From NCBI RefSeq assembly GCF_014653575.1, contig NZ_BNAQ01000001.1, positions 186,001-250,000 of the forward strand: a DNA stretch of 64,000 nt, read 5' to 3'. Below, one piece after another: positions 27,463-37,135 of this stretch (position 1 is the first letter of the stretch; each line of letters opens with the position of its first letter). The notes beneath the pieces are model-generated. The model was not told the DNA's origin, did not search any database, and saw only the letters and a list, made by a program, of their open reading frames with translations. A program made the translations under genes and the position numbers. The DNA is from Sphingomonas glacialis (lineage in GTDB: Bacteria; Pseudomonadota; Alphaproteobacteria; Sphingomonadales; Sphingomonadaceae).

Positions 27463-30297
27463 CTAGCGGTGACAGGGCTCGGCTGCAGAGACGCCCGCGA
27501 GCAAAGCGGTACGCTGGATACGGAAATCCTCGCCGCCACGCGTGCTCGGCTGCGCGCCAACGCCGAGCCCGTTCCACAAAGCGGCGTTGAAAGCATCGGT
27601 ATCGAGGCGATCCTCGGTCGCGAAATTCTGTCCTCGCATCGCAGCGGCCCAATAAGCGGCGTCGTGCGGGGCACATCCGGCGGCCACTGGTGCCGCCACG
27701 AAGCGATCCCGCGGGATCGGCAATTGCGTCGCGCGCAGCACGTCGGCGGCGACGGCGTGGTAGCGCCAGCCCGTCATCGCCGGATCGAACACATCGGCCA
27801 TCGGCACCGCGAGCGCATCGTTCAACCCGAGCGGCGCCAGGCCGAGCACCGCCTCGATCGTCCGCAACAGGCTGACGGTGGTATAGCGCGTCGAGACCAG
27901 GGCGTTGTGGCGCACCATCGGCCCGACGATGAACGCCACGCTGCGCCGGGCATCGACATGGTCGGCACCGTTCTGCGCATCATCCTCGATCACGAAGATC
28001 AGTGTAGAATCACGCGCGCGGCTCTGCGCGATCGTCTCGATGACTTGGCCGAGCGCATAGTCATTGTCCGCCATTTGCGTCTCGACGGTGTTCACCCCGT
28101 CGATCGCATCGCTGAAATCGCCGAAATGATCGTGGCTGAGCCGCAGCAGCGTGAGCGCGGGGACCGCATCCTTCGCGTCCGCCACGGCGAATTCGCGCTG
28201 CCATTCGAGCATGCGCCAATAATCGGGCATCTTCTGGTCGAAGCCGCGAAAATACGGGTCGCTGCGCGAGGCCAGTAAGCGGTCGCCCGGCGTGTAGATC
28301 CGCGTCCCTGTCTTCGCCGGTTCGCGCTCGAGCGGAATGAAACCGGGCTTGCCGAGATCGTAGACCGAAGCGTCCGAAAAGCCGTAATTACGAACGCTCA
28401 GCCCGGCACGGATCGCGGCATTCCACAGGAAACCTTGGCCCGTCTCTTCGTCACGATCGCCATCGGGCGCAGTCAGCAGCGCTGGCCCGGGCAGCAGATC
28501 GGGATCGGTCGAGAGCGCCGGGTTCGTCGCGTGACGCTCGGCGGGCGTCTGTGCTGTATAGATGAAGCGATCGGCCTCCTCCGCCTCATACGCCAGCCCG
28601 CGTCCGGCATAATTGACCGGCGCGGTTTTCTCGAGGAGGTCTGGCACGCGCGCCGCGGTCGACCAGGTCCAGCCAGTGCTCGACTGCTCGCCGCTGTCGT
28701 AGAAATTGTCGAGCGTGACGAAGTCGCGCGCGAGGCGATGGTGGTTAGGCGACAGCCGCTCGCCGAGGATCGCGAGCCGCGGATCACCATTTCCGACCGC
28801 GAGATCGCCGAGCACTTGGTCGTAGGTCCGGTTTTCCTTGATGATGAAGACGACGTGCTTGATCCGCGCACGCACCGCCGCCATCGTCGTGTTCGCGGCC
28901 GCGCGCGCCTGCGTTGCGGTCAACCCGATATTGTCGGCGACTTGCAGCGTGGTGCGCACCAATGCCGCTGGCTTGGGCAGCGCGAACTGCAGCAGCCCGG
29001 CCTTTTCGAGCTGGAAGATATATTGGTTGGCGGCGCCGCATGCATTGGGCTGGCCGCGATAGATAGCGAGCTTCGGCGCGCAGCCGAGCGGGTTCGGCCC
29101 CGGCGGGCTCTTGCGATTGACGACGAATACGCGACCGCCGTCGCGGCTCACTGCGACCGCGCTGGGATACCAGCCCGTCGGCACGAGCCCGTCGACGCTC
29201 GCGCCATCGGCGCGCGGCGTAACCAAGGCGACCGCGTTGATTCCCCCCATCGTCACGAGCAAGCGGTGATCGGGGAGCAGCGCCAGCGCATTGGCATTGA
29301 GCCCCTTGGCGAGCGGTGCCGCGCCGAGTGCGTCCGGCAGCCCGAGCCGGGGCTCGGCGGCGAGACGGCCGGTCTTGAGGTCGATGATCGCCAGCCGGTC
29401 GGCATTGTCCTCGGTCGCGTAGAGCCGGCCGAGGCGTGGATCGACCAGCAGTGCGGTCGGCGCACCGAGCGTCGCCACGCGGCCTGTCACGCGGACCGCA
29501 TCGCCGACGACCTTCAGCGCAACGAGTTGCCGATCGCGTGGTGCCGACACCCAGGCATGCGTCGCATCGGTCCAGACGATCGCAAACGGGTTCTCGCCGC
29601 CCGGAACGCCGGCTTGCGCGGGATCGATCTTGCCAGGCCGCAGATCGCGCTCGGCGATCACCTTGCCCGCAGCCAGGTCGATCAGGCTGATCGAATCATT
29701 GTAGTAATTTGCGACCAGCGCGCGTCGCCCATCGGGGCTGACCGCAAGTCCTGCCGCCTGCGGCTTGACCTCGGCACCGTTTCCGCTCGCATGCCCCAGC
29801 GCGATCGGCGCGCGCGTCTCGGCGAAGCGGCTCCCGTGCGCCTCGAACCGATGGACGACATCGTCGACTCCACCCCCGACGACGAAACCGCGGCCGTCGG
29901 GCTGCCACGCGATCCCCGAATAGCTATTCGGCACGCGCGTCGTCTGAAGCAACCGACCGCCGCGTGCGTCGATCGCGTAGCGAAAGACATATTGTGTCGA
30001 CTGCGCGGGGAGCCGTTTGCCATCGCTGCCGTTGAACAGATTGAACCCGCTGGTCAGCACCAGCATCTCGCGCCCGTCGGGGCTGACCGCAATCGCTGCG
30101 GCGCCATCGGCGACATACTCGGGGTGCGGCGCGATGCGCGTCGTCAGCGGTTCGAAGCGTGCGCCTGGTGCTGCCAGCGGAGTCAGCCGCTGCCCGGTCG
30201 GCAGCGCGACGCCTGGCTCGGAATGGTCGCGTGCCGCAACCGACGCGGTGATCGCGAGCAAGCCGCCAAACAGAAATGCTTTGTGCATGATACCCAT
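27463..30297 (-). CDS. Secreted bifunctional YncE-like propeller / phosphoesterase protein
   Basis: The 944-residue protein has a signal peptide (MHKAFLFGGLLAITASVAA). Residues about 60-440 form a beta-propeller with repeated blades ending in VSPDGR or similar (AIAVSPDGREM, LAVSPDGRRAL, AVSRDGGRVF). From about residue 480 the phosphoesterase domain begins with HVVFIIKENRTYDQVLGD, followed by NFYDSGEQSSTGWTW and the metal site VFVIEDDAQNGADHVDA-like region. This fusion belongs to a known family of alkaline-phosphatase-fold proteins of unclear substrate. An alternative ATG at 30288 would shorten the leader by three residues. Confidence 0.85.
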   Translation of the reverse strand: MGIMHKAFLFGGLLAITASVAARDHSEPGVALPTGQRLTPLAAPGARFEPLTTRIAPHPEYVADGAAAIAVSPDGREMLVLTSGFNLFNGSDGKRLPAQSTQYVFRYAIDARGGRLLQTTRVPNSYSGIAWQPDGRGFVVGGGVDDVVHRFEAHGSRFAETRAPIALGHASGNGAEVKPQAAGLAVSPDGRRALVANYYNDSISLIDLAAGKVIAERDLRPGKIDPAQAGVPGGENPFAIVWTDATHAWVSAPRDRQLVALKVVGDAVRVTGRVATLGAPTALLVDPRLGRLYATEDNADRLAIIDLKTGRLAAEPRLGLPDALGAAPLAKGLNANALALLPDHRLLVTMGGINAVALVTPRADGASVDGLVPTGWYPSAVAVSRDGGRVFVVNRKSPPGPNPLGCAPKLAIYRGQPNACGAANQYIFQLEKAGLLQFALPKPAALVRTTLQVADNIGLTATQARAAANTTMAAVRARIKHVVFIIKENRTYDQVLGDLAVGNGDPRLAILGERLSPNHHRLARDFVTLDNFYDSGEQSSTGWTWSTAARVPDLLEKTAPVNYAGRGLAYEAEEADRFIYTAQTPAERHATNPALSTDPDLLPGPALLTAPDGDRDEETGQGFLWNAAIRAGLSVRNYGFSDASVYDLGKPGFIPLEREPAKTGTRIYTPGDRLLASRSDPYFRGFDQKMPDYWRMLEWQREFAVADAKDAVPALTLLRLSHDHFGDFSDAIDGVNTVETQMADNDYALGQVIETIAQSRARDSTLIFVIEDDAQNGADHVDARRSVAFIVGPMVRHNALVSTRYTTVSLLRTIEAVLGLAPLGLNDALAVPMADVFDPAMTGWRYHAVAADVLRATQLPIPRDRFVAAPVAAGCAPHDAAYWAAAMRGQNFATEDRLDTDAFNAALWNGLGVGAQPSTRGGEDFRIQRTALLAGVSAAEPCHR

Positions 30298-30490
30298 CCC
30301 GACGCCGTAGCGCGGGCTTACGACATTTTGGCGACACAGCCCATCGAGCGTTCGCCCTGTATCGCGACGCTCCGCCGCCCGCCGTGCGTCCGCCGGGCCC
30401 CTTCGTACGGGAAAACCCCAATATCTGCTGCGGTGCGAAATCGGGTGAAGCCGGGCGACCGCTGCTGTGCGGCGTTAACGGAGATTGACC

Positions 30491-32071
30491 ATGGATCCAG
30501 GTGTCGTCGACCTGTCGCGGCTGCAATTTGCCCTAACCGCGCTGTACCACTTCCTGTTCGTGCCGCTGACGCTCGGCCTGAGCTTCATGCTGGTGATCAT
30601 GGAGGCGGTCTATGTGATGACCGACCGGCCGATCTGGCGCGTCATCACGCGCTTCTGGAGCAAATTGTTCGCGATCAACTTCGTGCTCGGCGTCGCCACC
30701 GGGCTGACGATGGAGTTCCAGTTCGGCACCAACTGGTCGTATTTCTCGCATTATGTCGGCGACATCTTCGGCGCGCCGCTCGCGATCGAAGGGCTGATGG
30801 CGTTCTTCCTCGAGGCGACGTTTGTCGGGCTGATGTTCTTTGGCTGGAACAAGATGTCCAAGCTCGCGCATCTCGGCGTCACCTTCATGGTCGCGCTCGG
30901 TACGAATTTGTCGGCTTTGTGGATCCTCGTCGCCAATGGCTGGATGCAGAACCCCGCGGGCGCGACCTTCAACCCCGAAACGATGCGGATGGAAATCAGC
31001 GATTTCGGCACGGTGCTGTTCAACCCGATCGCGCAGGCCAAGTTCGTCCATACCGTGAGCGCCGGCTATGTCTGCGCGGCGGTGTTCGTGCTCGGCATTT
31101 CGGCGCTTTATCTGCTGCGCGGCAAATATGTCGGCGTGGCGAAACGCTCGATGGCGGTCGCCGCGGCGTTCGGCCTCGCTTCGTCGCTGTCGGTCGTCGT
31201 GCTCGGCGACGAGAGCGGGTATGCGCTCACCGACAACCAGAAGATGAAGCTCGCCGCGATCGAGGCGGCGTGGCACACCGCCCCCGCCCCCGCCGGCATC
31301 ACGCTGATCGGCATCCCCGATGTCGCCGCGCGAACGACGCGCTACGCCGTCGAAGTGCCGTGGGTGCTCGGGCTGATCGCCACGCGCAGCCTCGACACCG
31401 AAGTCACCGGCATGTCCGAGCTGGTGCTGAAGGCGCAGGAGCGGATCACATCGGGCGTGGTCGCATACGACGCCGTGCAGAAGCTCAAGACCGACCCGAC
31501 CAATGTTCGCGAACGCGCACGGTTCGAACTCCACAAGCGCGATCTCGGCTATGCCTTGCTGCTCAAGGCGCACGTCGCCGATCCGCGCCTGGCGAGCCCC
31601 AAGCTGATTGCGGTGACTGCGTGGGACGTCGTCCCGAACGTCCCGCTGATGTTCTGGAGCTTCCGCGCGATGGCGTTCATCGGCTTCTACATGATCGCGC
31701 TGTTCGCCACCGCTTTCGTGCTCGCGAGCCTGCGCCGCCACGACAGCACGCGCTGGTTCCTGAGGATCGCGCTCTATTCGATCCCGCTGCCGTGGATCGC
31801 GATCGAGCTCGGCTGGATGCTCGCCGAGATCGGGCGTCAGCCCTGGGCGATCGAAGGCGTGTTGCCGACCTTCCTCGCCACCTCGACGCTGAGCGTCGCG
31901 GCGTTGTGGACGACGATCATCGGCTTCACCGTGCTCTACGGCGCGCTCGCGGTGATCGAAGTCCGCTTGATGATCGCGGCGATCCGCAAGGGCCCGTTCG
32001 AGCATGTCGACGATCCCGTGCCCGACCAGAGCGATACCGTCGTGGTTCCCATTCTCCCCGTCGCCGCCTGA
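30491..32071 (+). CDS. cydA: Cytochrome bd ubiquinol oxidase subunit I
   Basis: The 526-residue membrane protein carries haems b558, b595 and d. Conserved features are His20 in ALYHFLFVPLTLG (haem b595/d ligand), the haem b558 ligands in AKFVHTVSAGYV and FWSFRAMAFIGF, and the quinol loop GDESGYALTDNQKMKLAAIEA. The long version of the quinol loop places it with E. coli type bd-I rather than the short-loop CIO enzymes. ATG 30491 follows GGAG by seven bases. First gene of cydABX. No cydDC genes are adjacent. Confidence 0.96.
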   Translation: MDPGVVDLSRLQFALTALYHFLFVPLTLGLSFMLVIMEAVYVMTDRPIWRVITRFWSKLFAINFVLGVATGLTMEFQFGTNWSYFSHYVGDIFGAPLAIEGLMAFFLEATFVGLMFFGWNKMSKLAHLGVTFMVALGTNLSALWILVANGWMQNPAGATFNPETMRMEISDFGTVLFNPIAQAKFVHTVSAGYVCAAVFVLGISALYLLRGKYVGVAKRSMAVAAAFGLASSLSVVVLGDESGYALTDNQKMKLAAIEAAWHTAPAPAGITLIGIPDVAARTTRYAVEVPWVLGLIATRSLDTEVTGMSELVLKAQERITSGVVAYDAVQKLKTDPTNVRERARFELHKRDLGYALLLKAHVADPRLASPKLIAVTAWDVVPNVPLMFWSFRAMAFIGFYMIALFATAFVLASLRRHDSTRWFLRIALYSIPLPWIAIELGWMLAEIGRQPWAIEGVLPTFLATSTLSVAALWTTIIGFTVLYGALAVIEVRLMIAAIRKGPFEHVDDPVPDQSDTVVVPILPVAA

Positions 32072-32087
32072 ACCGAAAGGACGGATA

Positions 32088-33230
32088 ATGTTCGACTATG
32101 AAACGCTGCGCGTGATCTGGTGGGCGCTGCTCGGCGTGCTGCTGATCGGCTTTGCGGTCACGGACGGCTTCGATCTCGGCGTCGCCAGCCTGCTCCCGTT
32201 CGTCGCGCGCAACGATGCCGAGCGGCGGATGGTGATCAATTCGGTCGGCCCGACCTGGGAGGGCAACCAAGTGTGGTTCATCACCGGCGGCGGCGCGATC
32301 TTCGCGGCGTGGCCGTTCGTCTATGCGGTCAGCTTCTCGGGTTTCTACCTCGCGATGTTCCTGCTGCTCGCCGCGCTGATCCTGCGCCCGGTCGGCTTCA
32401 AATATCGCTCGAAGCGCCCCGACGCGGCGTGGCGCAGCCGGTGGGACTGGGCGTTGTTCGTCGGCGGGTTCGTCCCTGCCCTCGTGTTCGGCGTCGCTGT
32501 CGGCAATGTCCTGCTCGGGGCGCCGTTCCGGCTCGATAGCGACTTGCGGTCGTTCTACGAAGGCGGCTTGCTCGGCCTGTTCACGCCGTTTGCCTTGCTG
32601 TGCGGGCTGCTCTCGGTCGCGATGCTCGCGCTCCACGGCGCGACGTGGCTGACCTTCAAGGTCGAGCGTGGCGGCCCCGTCCATCGGCGCGCGCGCAGCT
32701 TCGGGGCGGTCGCTGCGATCCTGACGCTGCTGCTGTTTGCCGGGGGCGGATTGTACGTCGCGTTCGGCGACATCGGTTATCACATGCAGTCGGTGGCCGA
32801 TCCGCTCGGCCAGTCGAACCCGCTGCGCACCACGACGCAGCATCTCGCGGGTGCCTGGATTAGCAATTACGCGCTGCATCCCTGGATGCTGATCGCGCCA
32901 GTGCTCGGCATCGGCGGCGCGGTGCTGGCGTTCGTCGGTATTACCGTGGGCGCCGAGAAGAGCTCGTTCGGCGGTTCGGCGCTGGCGATCACCGGGATCA
33001 TCGCGACCGTCGGCCTGTCGATGTTCCCCTATATCCTGCCCTCGAGCATCGACGCGCATTCGAGCCTGACGGTGTGGAACGCGTCATCGACCCCGGCGAC
33101 GCTCGGGCTCATGCTGTTCGTCACCGCGATCCTGCTGCCGATCGTGCTGCTCTACACGAGCTGGGCGTTCAAGGTGATGTGGGGCCGCGTCACCACCGCC
33201 GACGTCGCCACCAACCCCGATTTCTACTGA
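32088..33230 (+). CDS. cydB: Cytochrome bd ubiquinol oxidase subunit II
   Basis: The 380-residue subunit has the family start FDYETLRVIWWALLGVLLIGFAVTDGFDLG split over residues 2-31, the segment GPTWEGNQVWFITGGGAIFAAWP and the late SSSIDAH-like loop (LPSSIDAHSSLTVWNAS). It forms the membrane heterodimer with CydA. AAAGGACGG precedes ATG 32088, 16 bp after the cydA stop. A tiny cydX follows. Confidence 0.96.
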   Translation: MFDYETLRVIWWALLGVLLIGFAVTDGFDLGVASLLPFVARNDAERRMVINSVGPTWEGNQVWFITGGGAIFAAWPFVYAVSFSGFYLAMFLLLAALILRPVGFKYRSKRPDAAWRSRWDWALFVGGFVPALVFGVAVGNVLLGAPFRLDSDLRSFYEGGLLGLFTPFALLCGLLSVAMLALHGATWLTFKVERGGPVHRRARSFGAVAAILTLLLFAGGGLYVAFGDIGYHMQSVADPLGQSNPLRTTTQHLAGAWISNYALHPWMLIAPVLGIGGAVLAFVGITVGAEKSSFGGSALAITGIIATVGLSMFPYILPSSIDAHSSLTVWNASSTPATLGLMLFVTAILLPIVLLYTSWAFKVMWGRVTTADVATNPDFY

Positions 33231-33248
33231 TCCCGAAAGGACTAGACG

Positions 33249-33368
33249 ATGTGGTATTTCACTTGGGTCTTGGGTCTCGGGCTCGCAGTCGGCTTCGGCA
33301 TCCTCAACGGCATGTGGCATGAATTCCACCTGCCGGCCGACGATGAGGACGCTCCACCGCCCGCGTGA
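33249..33368 (+). CDS. cydX: Cytochrome bd small subunit CydX
   Basis: A 39-residue peptide starts MWYFTWVLGLGLAVGFGILN and ends with an acidic, proline-rich tail. The MWYFxWxLG opening and single helix are the hallmarks of CydX (YbgT), which stabilises the haems of the bd oxidase. It lies 18 bp after cydB with GAAAGGAC upstream. The size and position leave little doubt. Confidence 0.92.
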   Translation: MWYFTWVLGLGLAVGFGILNGMWHEFHLPADDEDAPPPA

Positions 33369-33650
33369 TCCACGCTTGCATACCAAAAGACCAAAGGCGA
33401 TCCGAACGATCGGCAGCGGTCTGGCATAGACGGCGCTGTTCGCTGGCAGCAACGTCCGGGGCGGCGGGCTCGACTGAACGTCAGCCGTGGCTGAGCGCGA
33501 GCTGCTCCAACGGTGTTACGCGGGTTAAAGCGGGATGGGTGGCTCTGGCCCTCGGCGCGTCGCCGAAGCGCTGTTCGGAGGTACGACGCGTGCTTTGCTC
33601 ATGCACAGCCTACCTCCCGCTATTCCTCGCGCGCTGAGTCCGGGCGCACC
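33369..33650. other. Intergenic region between cydX and the convergent diguanylate cyclase gene
   Basis: I see no gene, clear terminator or repeat in these 282 bases. Short open frames here show no conserved features. Confidence 0.5.
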
Positions 33651-34499
33651 TTACGCCACGCTTCTGACGCGATCCCGGCCCGAGCGCTTGGCATCGTATA
33701 AGGCGCTGTCGGCGCGAAGCATCGCCGATTTGAGCGACGCGTAGTCGCGTACGACCGCGAGCCCGCACGAAAAGGTCAGCGCGTCGCCGCCGCGATGGCC
33801 GATTTCGTCGCGATGGAGCGAGGCGCGCAGCCGTTCGACGATCTCGGTCGCTTCGTCGAGCGCGGTGTCGGGCAGCAGGATCGCAAATTCCTCGCCGCCC
33901 CAGCGCGCGGGAAGATCCGAACGGCGCAATTCGGTCTGCAGCCGCTTGGCGAACTCGACCAGGACACGGTCGCCCTCGTCATGACCGTGACGATCATTGA
34001 CCGCCTTGAAATGATCGAGGTCGAGCACCGCGACCACCGAATTGCGGTCGTCGCGCAACACCGGTGCGATCGCGTCCATGAAACCACGGCGGTTGCGCAG
34101 CCCGGTCAACACGTCCTTTTCGGCGGCATCGGCCAGCCGCTCGACGCGCGCATGGGTTTCCGCCGAAGCGCGCGCCACCGAGGCGAGCAAGGCCCCTACC
34201 AGATCATCGCCGCCCGTCGGCACCGGCGGGACGGGCTCGCCGCGTTGCAACGACTGCAGCAAATCGGTCGCATGCGCCACCGGCGCGAGCAGCCCGCGCA
34301 GCGCGACGATCGCGGTGACCGTCCCGACCAGCGTCGCGACGAGCAATGCCGCGAAAAGGCGCCAATCCCACCGCGCCAGCACCAACTCGCTCACGCAGAA
34401 GACGATGATCGGCAAATGCACCGCGCCAAAGCAGATGCTGAACATGCGGAACTGGAAATTACGCGGAAACAGAAACCGCGTGGCTTGATAAAAACGCAT
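33651..34499 (-). CDS. Membrane-bound diguanylate cyclase (GGDEF)
   Basis: The 282-residue protein has two N-terminal helices (about residues 20-42 and 46-68) and a short linker, then a GGDEF domain from about residue 125. The active site is RWGGEEF, an accepted variant, and an inhibitory RxxD site (RRSD) sits five residues before it, so feedback by cyclic di-GMP is likely. LDLDHFKAVNDRHGHDEGD supplies the metal and GTP residues. It makes cyclic di-GMP; the signal sensed is unknown. It stands alone. Confidence 0.93.
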   Translation of the reverse strand: MRFYQATRFLFPRNFQFRMFSICFGAVHLPIIVFCVSELVLARWDWRLFAALLVATLVGTVTAIVALRGLLAPVAHATDLLQSLQRGEPVPPVPTGGDDLVGALLASVARASAETHARVERLADAAEKDVLTGLRNRRGFMDAIAPVLRDDRNSVVAVLDLDHFKAVNDRHGHDEGDRVLVEFAKRLQTELRRSDLPARWGGEEFAILLPDTALDEATEIVERLRASLHRDEIGHRGGDALTFSCGLAVVRDYASLKSAMLRADSALYDAKRSGRDRVRSVA

Positions 34500-34616
34500 T
34501 CCTATACTCCGGCAACCTCACCCATGATCGGCGCTATTGGATCGCGGTTTCTGAATCGTTAATCCCCAATACCGAGCCGCCCTCATCAGCGGCTACGCCG
34601 GAATAGCGGTGGTCGA

Positions 34617-35723
34617 TCAGTAAACGACCACGCTGCGGATGCTTTCGCCGGCGTGCATCAGCTCGAAGCCCGTATTGATCTCCTCGAGGCTGAGGACGTG
34701 CGTGATCATCGGGTCGATTTCGATCTTGCCGTTCATGTACCAATCGACGATCTTCGGCACGTCGGTCCGCCCCTTCGCGCCGCCGAACGCGGTACCGCGC
34801 CAGTTGCGCCCGGTAACGAGCTGGAACGGGCGCGTGCTGATTTCCTTGCCCGCTTCGGCCACGCCGATGATGATCGACGTGCCCCACCCGCGGTGGCACG
34901 CCTCGAGCGCTTGCCGCATTACCGTCGTGTTGCCGGTGCAATCGAACGTATAGTCTGCCCCGCCATCGGTCAGCGCGACGAGATGCGCGACGAGATCGCC
35001 GACGTCCTTCGGATTGACGAAATGCGTCATGCCGAACCTGCGGCCCCATTCCTCGCGATCAGGGTTGATGTCGACCCCGACGATCATGTTCGCGCCCGCC
35101 ATCCGCGCACCCTGCAGCACGTTCAGCCCGATCCCGCCGAGACCGAACACGATGATATTGTCGCCGACCTGGACCTTGGCGGTGTTGACCACCGCGCCGA
35201 CGCCCGTCGTCACCCCGCAGCCGATGTAGCAGCTCGTCTTGAACGGCGCGTCCTCGCGGATCTTCGCGACCGCGATTTCGGGGAGCACGGTGAAGTTCGA
35301 GAAGGTCGAGCAGCCCATGTAGTGGAAGATCGTCTCGCCCTTGTACGAGAAGCGCGAGGTGCCGTCGGGCATCAGCCCCTTGCCTTGCGTCGCTCGGATC
35401 GCGGTGCACAGGTTGGTCTTGCCGCTGAGGCACGACTTACACTGGCGGCATTCGGGGGTGTAGAGCGGGATGACGTGATCGCCCGGCTTCACGCTCGTCA
35501 CGCCCGGCCCGACTTCACGCACGATTCCGGCGCCTTCATGGCCGAGCACGCTCGGGAACAGCCCTTCGCTGTCGAGCCCGTCGAGCGTGTAGGCATCGGT
35601 GTGGCAGATCCCGGTCGCCATGATCTCGACCAGCACTTCGCCCGCCTTGGGGCCTTCGAGGTCGAGCTCGACGATCTCGAGCGGTTGCTTGGCGGCAAAG
35701 GCGACGGCGGCGCGGGTTTTCAT
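34617..35723 (-). CDS. frmA: S-(hydroxymethyl)glutathione dehydrogenase / class III alcohol dehydrogenase
   Basis: The 368-residue enzyme oxidises S-hydroxymethylglutathione in formaldehyde detoxification and can reduce S-nitrosoglutathione. Class III marks are [31 protein letters not shown], the structural zinc run [15 protein letters not shown], and [26 protein letters not shown] precedes the ATG. No S-formylglutathione hydrolase or FrmR gene is next to it. Confidence 0.96.
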   Translation of the reverse strand: MKTRAAVAFAAKQPLEIVELDLEGPKAGEVLVEIMATGICHTDAYTLDGLDSEGLFPSVLGHEGAGIVREVGPGVTSVKPGDHVIPLYTPECRQCKSCLSGKTNLCTAIRATQGKGLMPDGTSRFSYKGETIFHYMGCSTFSNFTVLPEIAVAKIREDAPFKTSCYIGCGVTTGVGAVVNTAKVQVGDNIIVFGLGGIGLNVLQGARMAGANMIVGVDINPDREEWGRRFGMTHFVNPKDVGDLVAHLVALTDGGADYTFDCTGNTTVMRQALEACHRGWGTSIIIGVAEAGKEISTRPFQLVTGRNWRGTAFGGAKGRTDVPKIVDWYMNGKIEIDPMITHVLSLEEINTGFELMHAGESIRSVVVY

Positions 35724-35790
35724 GGGGCACTCCTCGAGACGGTCGCCAATCCCTTACGGCTACGCCCGGTTGCGTCAACCGCCCGCCCGG

Positions 35791-37059
35791 TCAGAGGATC
35801 CCCCGCCGCGGCATGCCGCGCAGCACGAGCGCCACGCCCAACGTCGCCACACCGAGCATCCCGATCACCCCCGGCACATCGCTGCCGAGCGCGATCATCG
35901 CGGTCGCGACGATCACCACCAGCACGGTGACGATCGAGTTGGCGATGTTGTTCGCCGCGATCACGCGCGAGCGTTCGGCCGCCGGCGTCGCGGTCGAGAG
36001 GATCGCGTAGAGCGGCACGATGAACATCCCGCCCGCGAACGAAATCCCGGCGAGCCCGATCAGGATATGCCAGCTCCCGGCCGCGGCGAAGAAGTGCGCG
36101 ATATCGAGCCCCGCCGCGCGCACCTGGAAGCCGTGCGTCGATGCCCACAGGTCGATCATACACCCGCCCATCACCGCCGCCGACAGCGGCACGTAACGCG
36201 CCGAGACCTCGCCCCGCAGCAAGCGGTTGACGGTCAGCGAGCCGATCGCAATCGCGGTCGAGAAGACGAGCAGGAACAGCGTCACCACCGCCTTCGATCC
36301 CCCGAGCGTACCACTGACGAGCGGCGCGAATTCGGAAACCAGCACCGCCCCTGCGGCAAAGAACCAGCTGATCCCGAGGATCGACAGGACGACGAGCCGG
36401 TCGCGGCGCGCAGTGCGCAGGATGTCCGCGGTGCCGCGGAAGACGTTCCAGTCGATGCGGTGCTGCTTGCCCGACGGCGGTGCCGGCGGGATCGCAAGGC
36501 TCGCGGCGAACCCGACGCAGGCGAGCCCGGTCGCGGCAAGCCCTGCCTCCCACGGCGCGAGCACGCCGGCGAGCAATTGCCCGCCGAGGATCGCGAGGAA
36601 GGTGCCCGCCTCGATCAGCCCGGTGCCGCCCATCATTTCATGATGGCCGAGATGCTGCGGCAGGATCGAATATTTGACCGGGCCGAAGATCGTCGAGTGG
36701 AGCCCCATCAGGAACAGGCAGACGAGCAGGGTCGCGATCGACCCGATCGCAAAGCCGACCAGAGCGACCGCCATGATCGCGATCTCGGCGGCCTTTATCC
36801 AGCGGATCAGGATGCGCTTGTCGATCGCATCGGCGGTTTGCCCGCCGATCGCCGAGAACAGGAAATAGGGCAGGATGAAGATGCCGGTCGAGACCGTCGC
36901 GAGCATCTCGCCGCTGAGACCCGTGCGATGCACCCCGAAATTGGCGAGGAACAGCAACGCGAACTTGAGCACATTGTCGTTGAACGCGCCGAGGAACTGG
37001 ACGACGAACAGCGGCGCAAAGCGGCGCTTGGTGAGCAGCGAGAAATCGGGCGATGCCAT
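35791..37059 (-). CDS. MFS transporter, LplT-like
   Basis: The 422-residue protein begins RFAPLFVVQFLGAFNDNVLKFAL, a signature of the lysophospholipid transporter LplT group, where it is followed by KYSILPQHL (here GPVKYSILPQHLGHHEMMGG). About twelve helices are visible. LplT flips lysophospholipids for re-acylation; in many proteobacteria it is fused or adjacent to an acyltransferase, which is missing here. I chose ATG 37059 at the family start rather than an upstream extension. Confidence 0.85.
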   Translation of the reverse strand: MASPDFSLLTKRRFAPLFVVQFLGAFNDNVLKFALLFLANFGVHRTGLSGEMLATVSTGIFILPYFLFSAIGGQTADAIDKRILIRWIKAAEIAIMAVALVGFAIGSIATLLVCLFLMGLHSTIFGPVKYSILPQHLGHHEMMGGTGLIEAGTFLAILGGQLLAGVLAPWEAGLAATGLACVGFAASLAIPPAPPSGKQHRIDWNVFRGTADILRTARRDRLVVLSILGISWFFAAGAVLVSEFAPLVSGTLGGSKAVVTLFLLVFSTAIAIGSLTVNRLLRGEVSARYVPLSAAVMGGCMIDLWASTHGFQVRAAGLDIAHFFAAAGSWHILIGLAGISFAGGMFIVPLYAILSTATPAAERSRVIAANNIANSIVTVLVVIVATAMIALGSDVPGVIGMLGVATLGVALVLRGMPRRGIL

Positions 37060-37083
37060 CGCCCGCTTGTCGCCGCAGCGCGA

Positions 37084-37108
37084 CCCGGGCGCAAGAGGCG
37101 CGCCCGGG
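37084..37108 (-). terminator. Hairpin after the TonB-dependent receptor gene
   Basis: CCCGGGCGC and GCGCCCGGG pair across a seven-base loop in the 76-bp gap between the receptor stop (37136) and the MFS start (37059). No T tract. Confidence 0.5.
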
Positions 37109-37135
37109 CCGATCGCTACCGAAGCGTGCCCCGCG

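Noticed and set aside
28435..32088. 1217-codon open frame on the plus strand
   Set aside because: It runs antisense to the phosphoesterase gene and then out of frame through cydA. Composition is Arg-rich and no family is visible.
33369..33650. Possible extra small gene or riboswitch after cydX
   Set aside because: The short open frames have no ribosome site or conserved pattern and I see no conserved RNA element.
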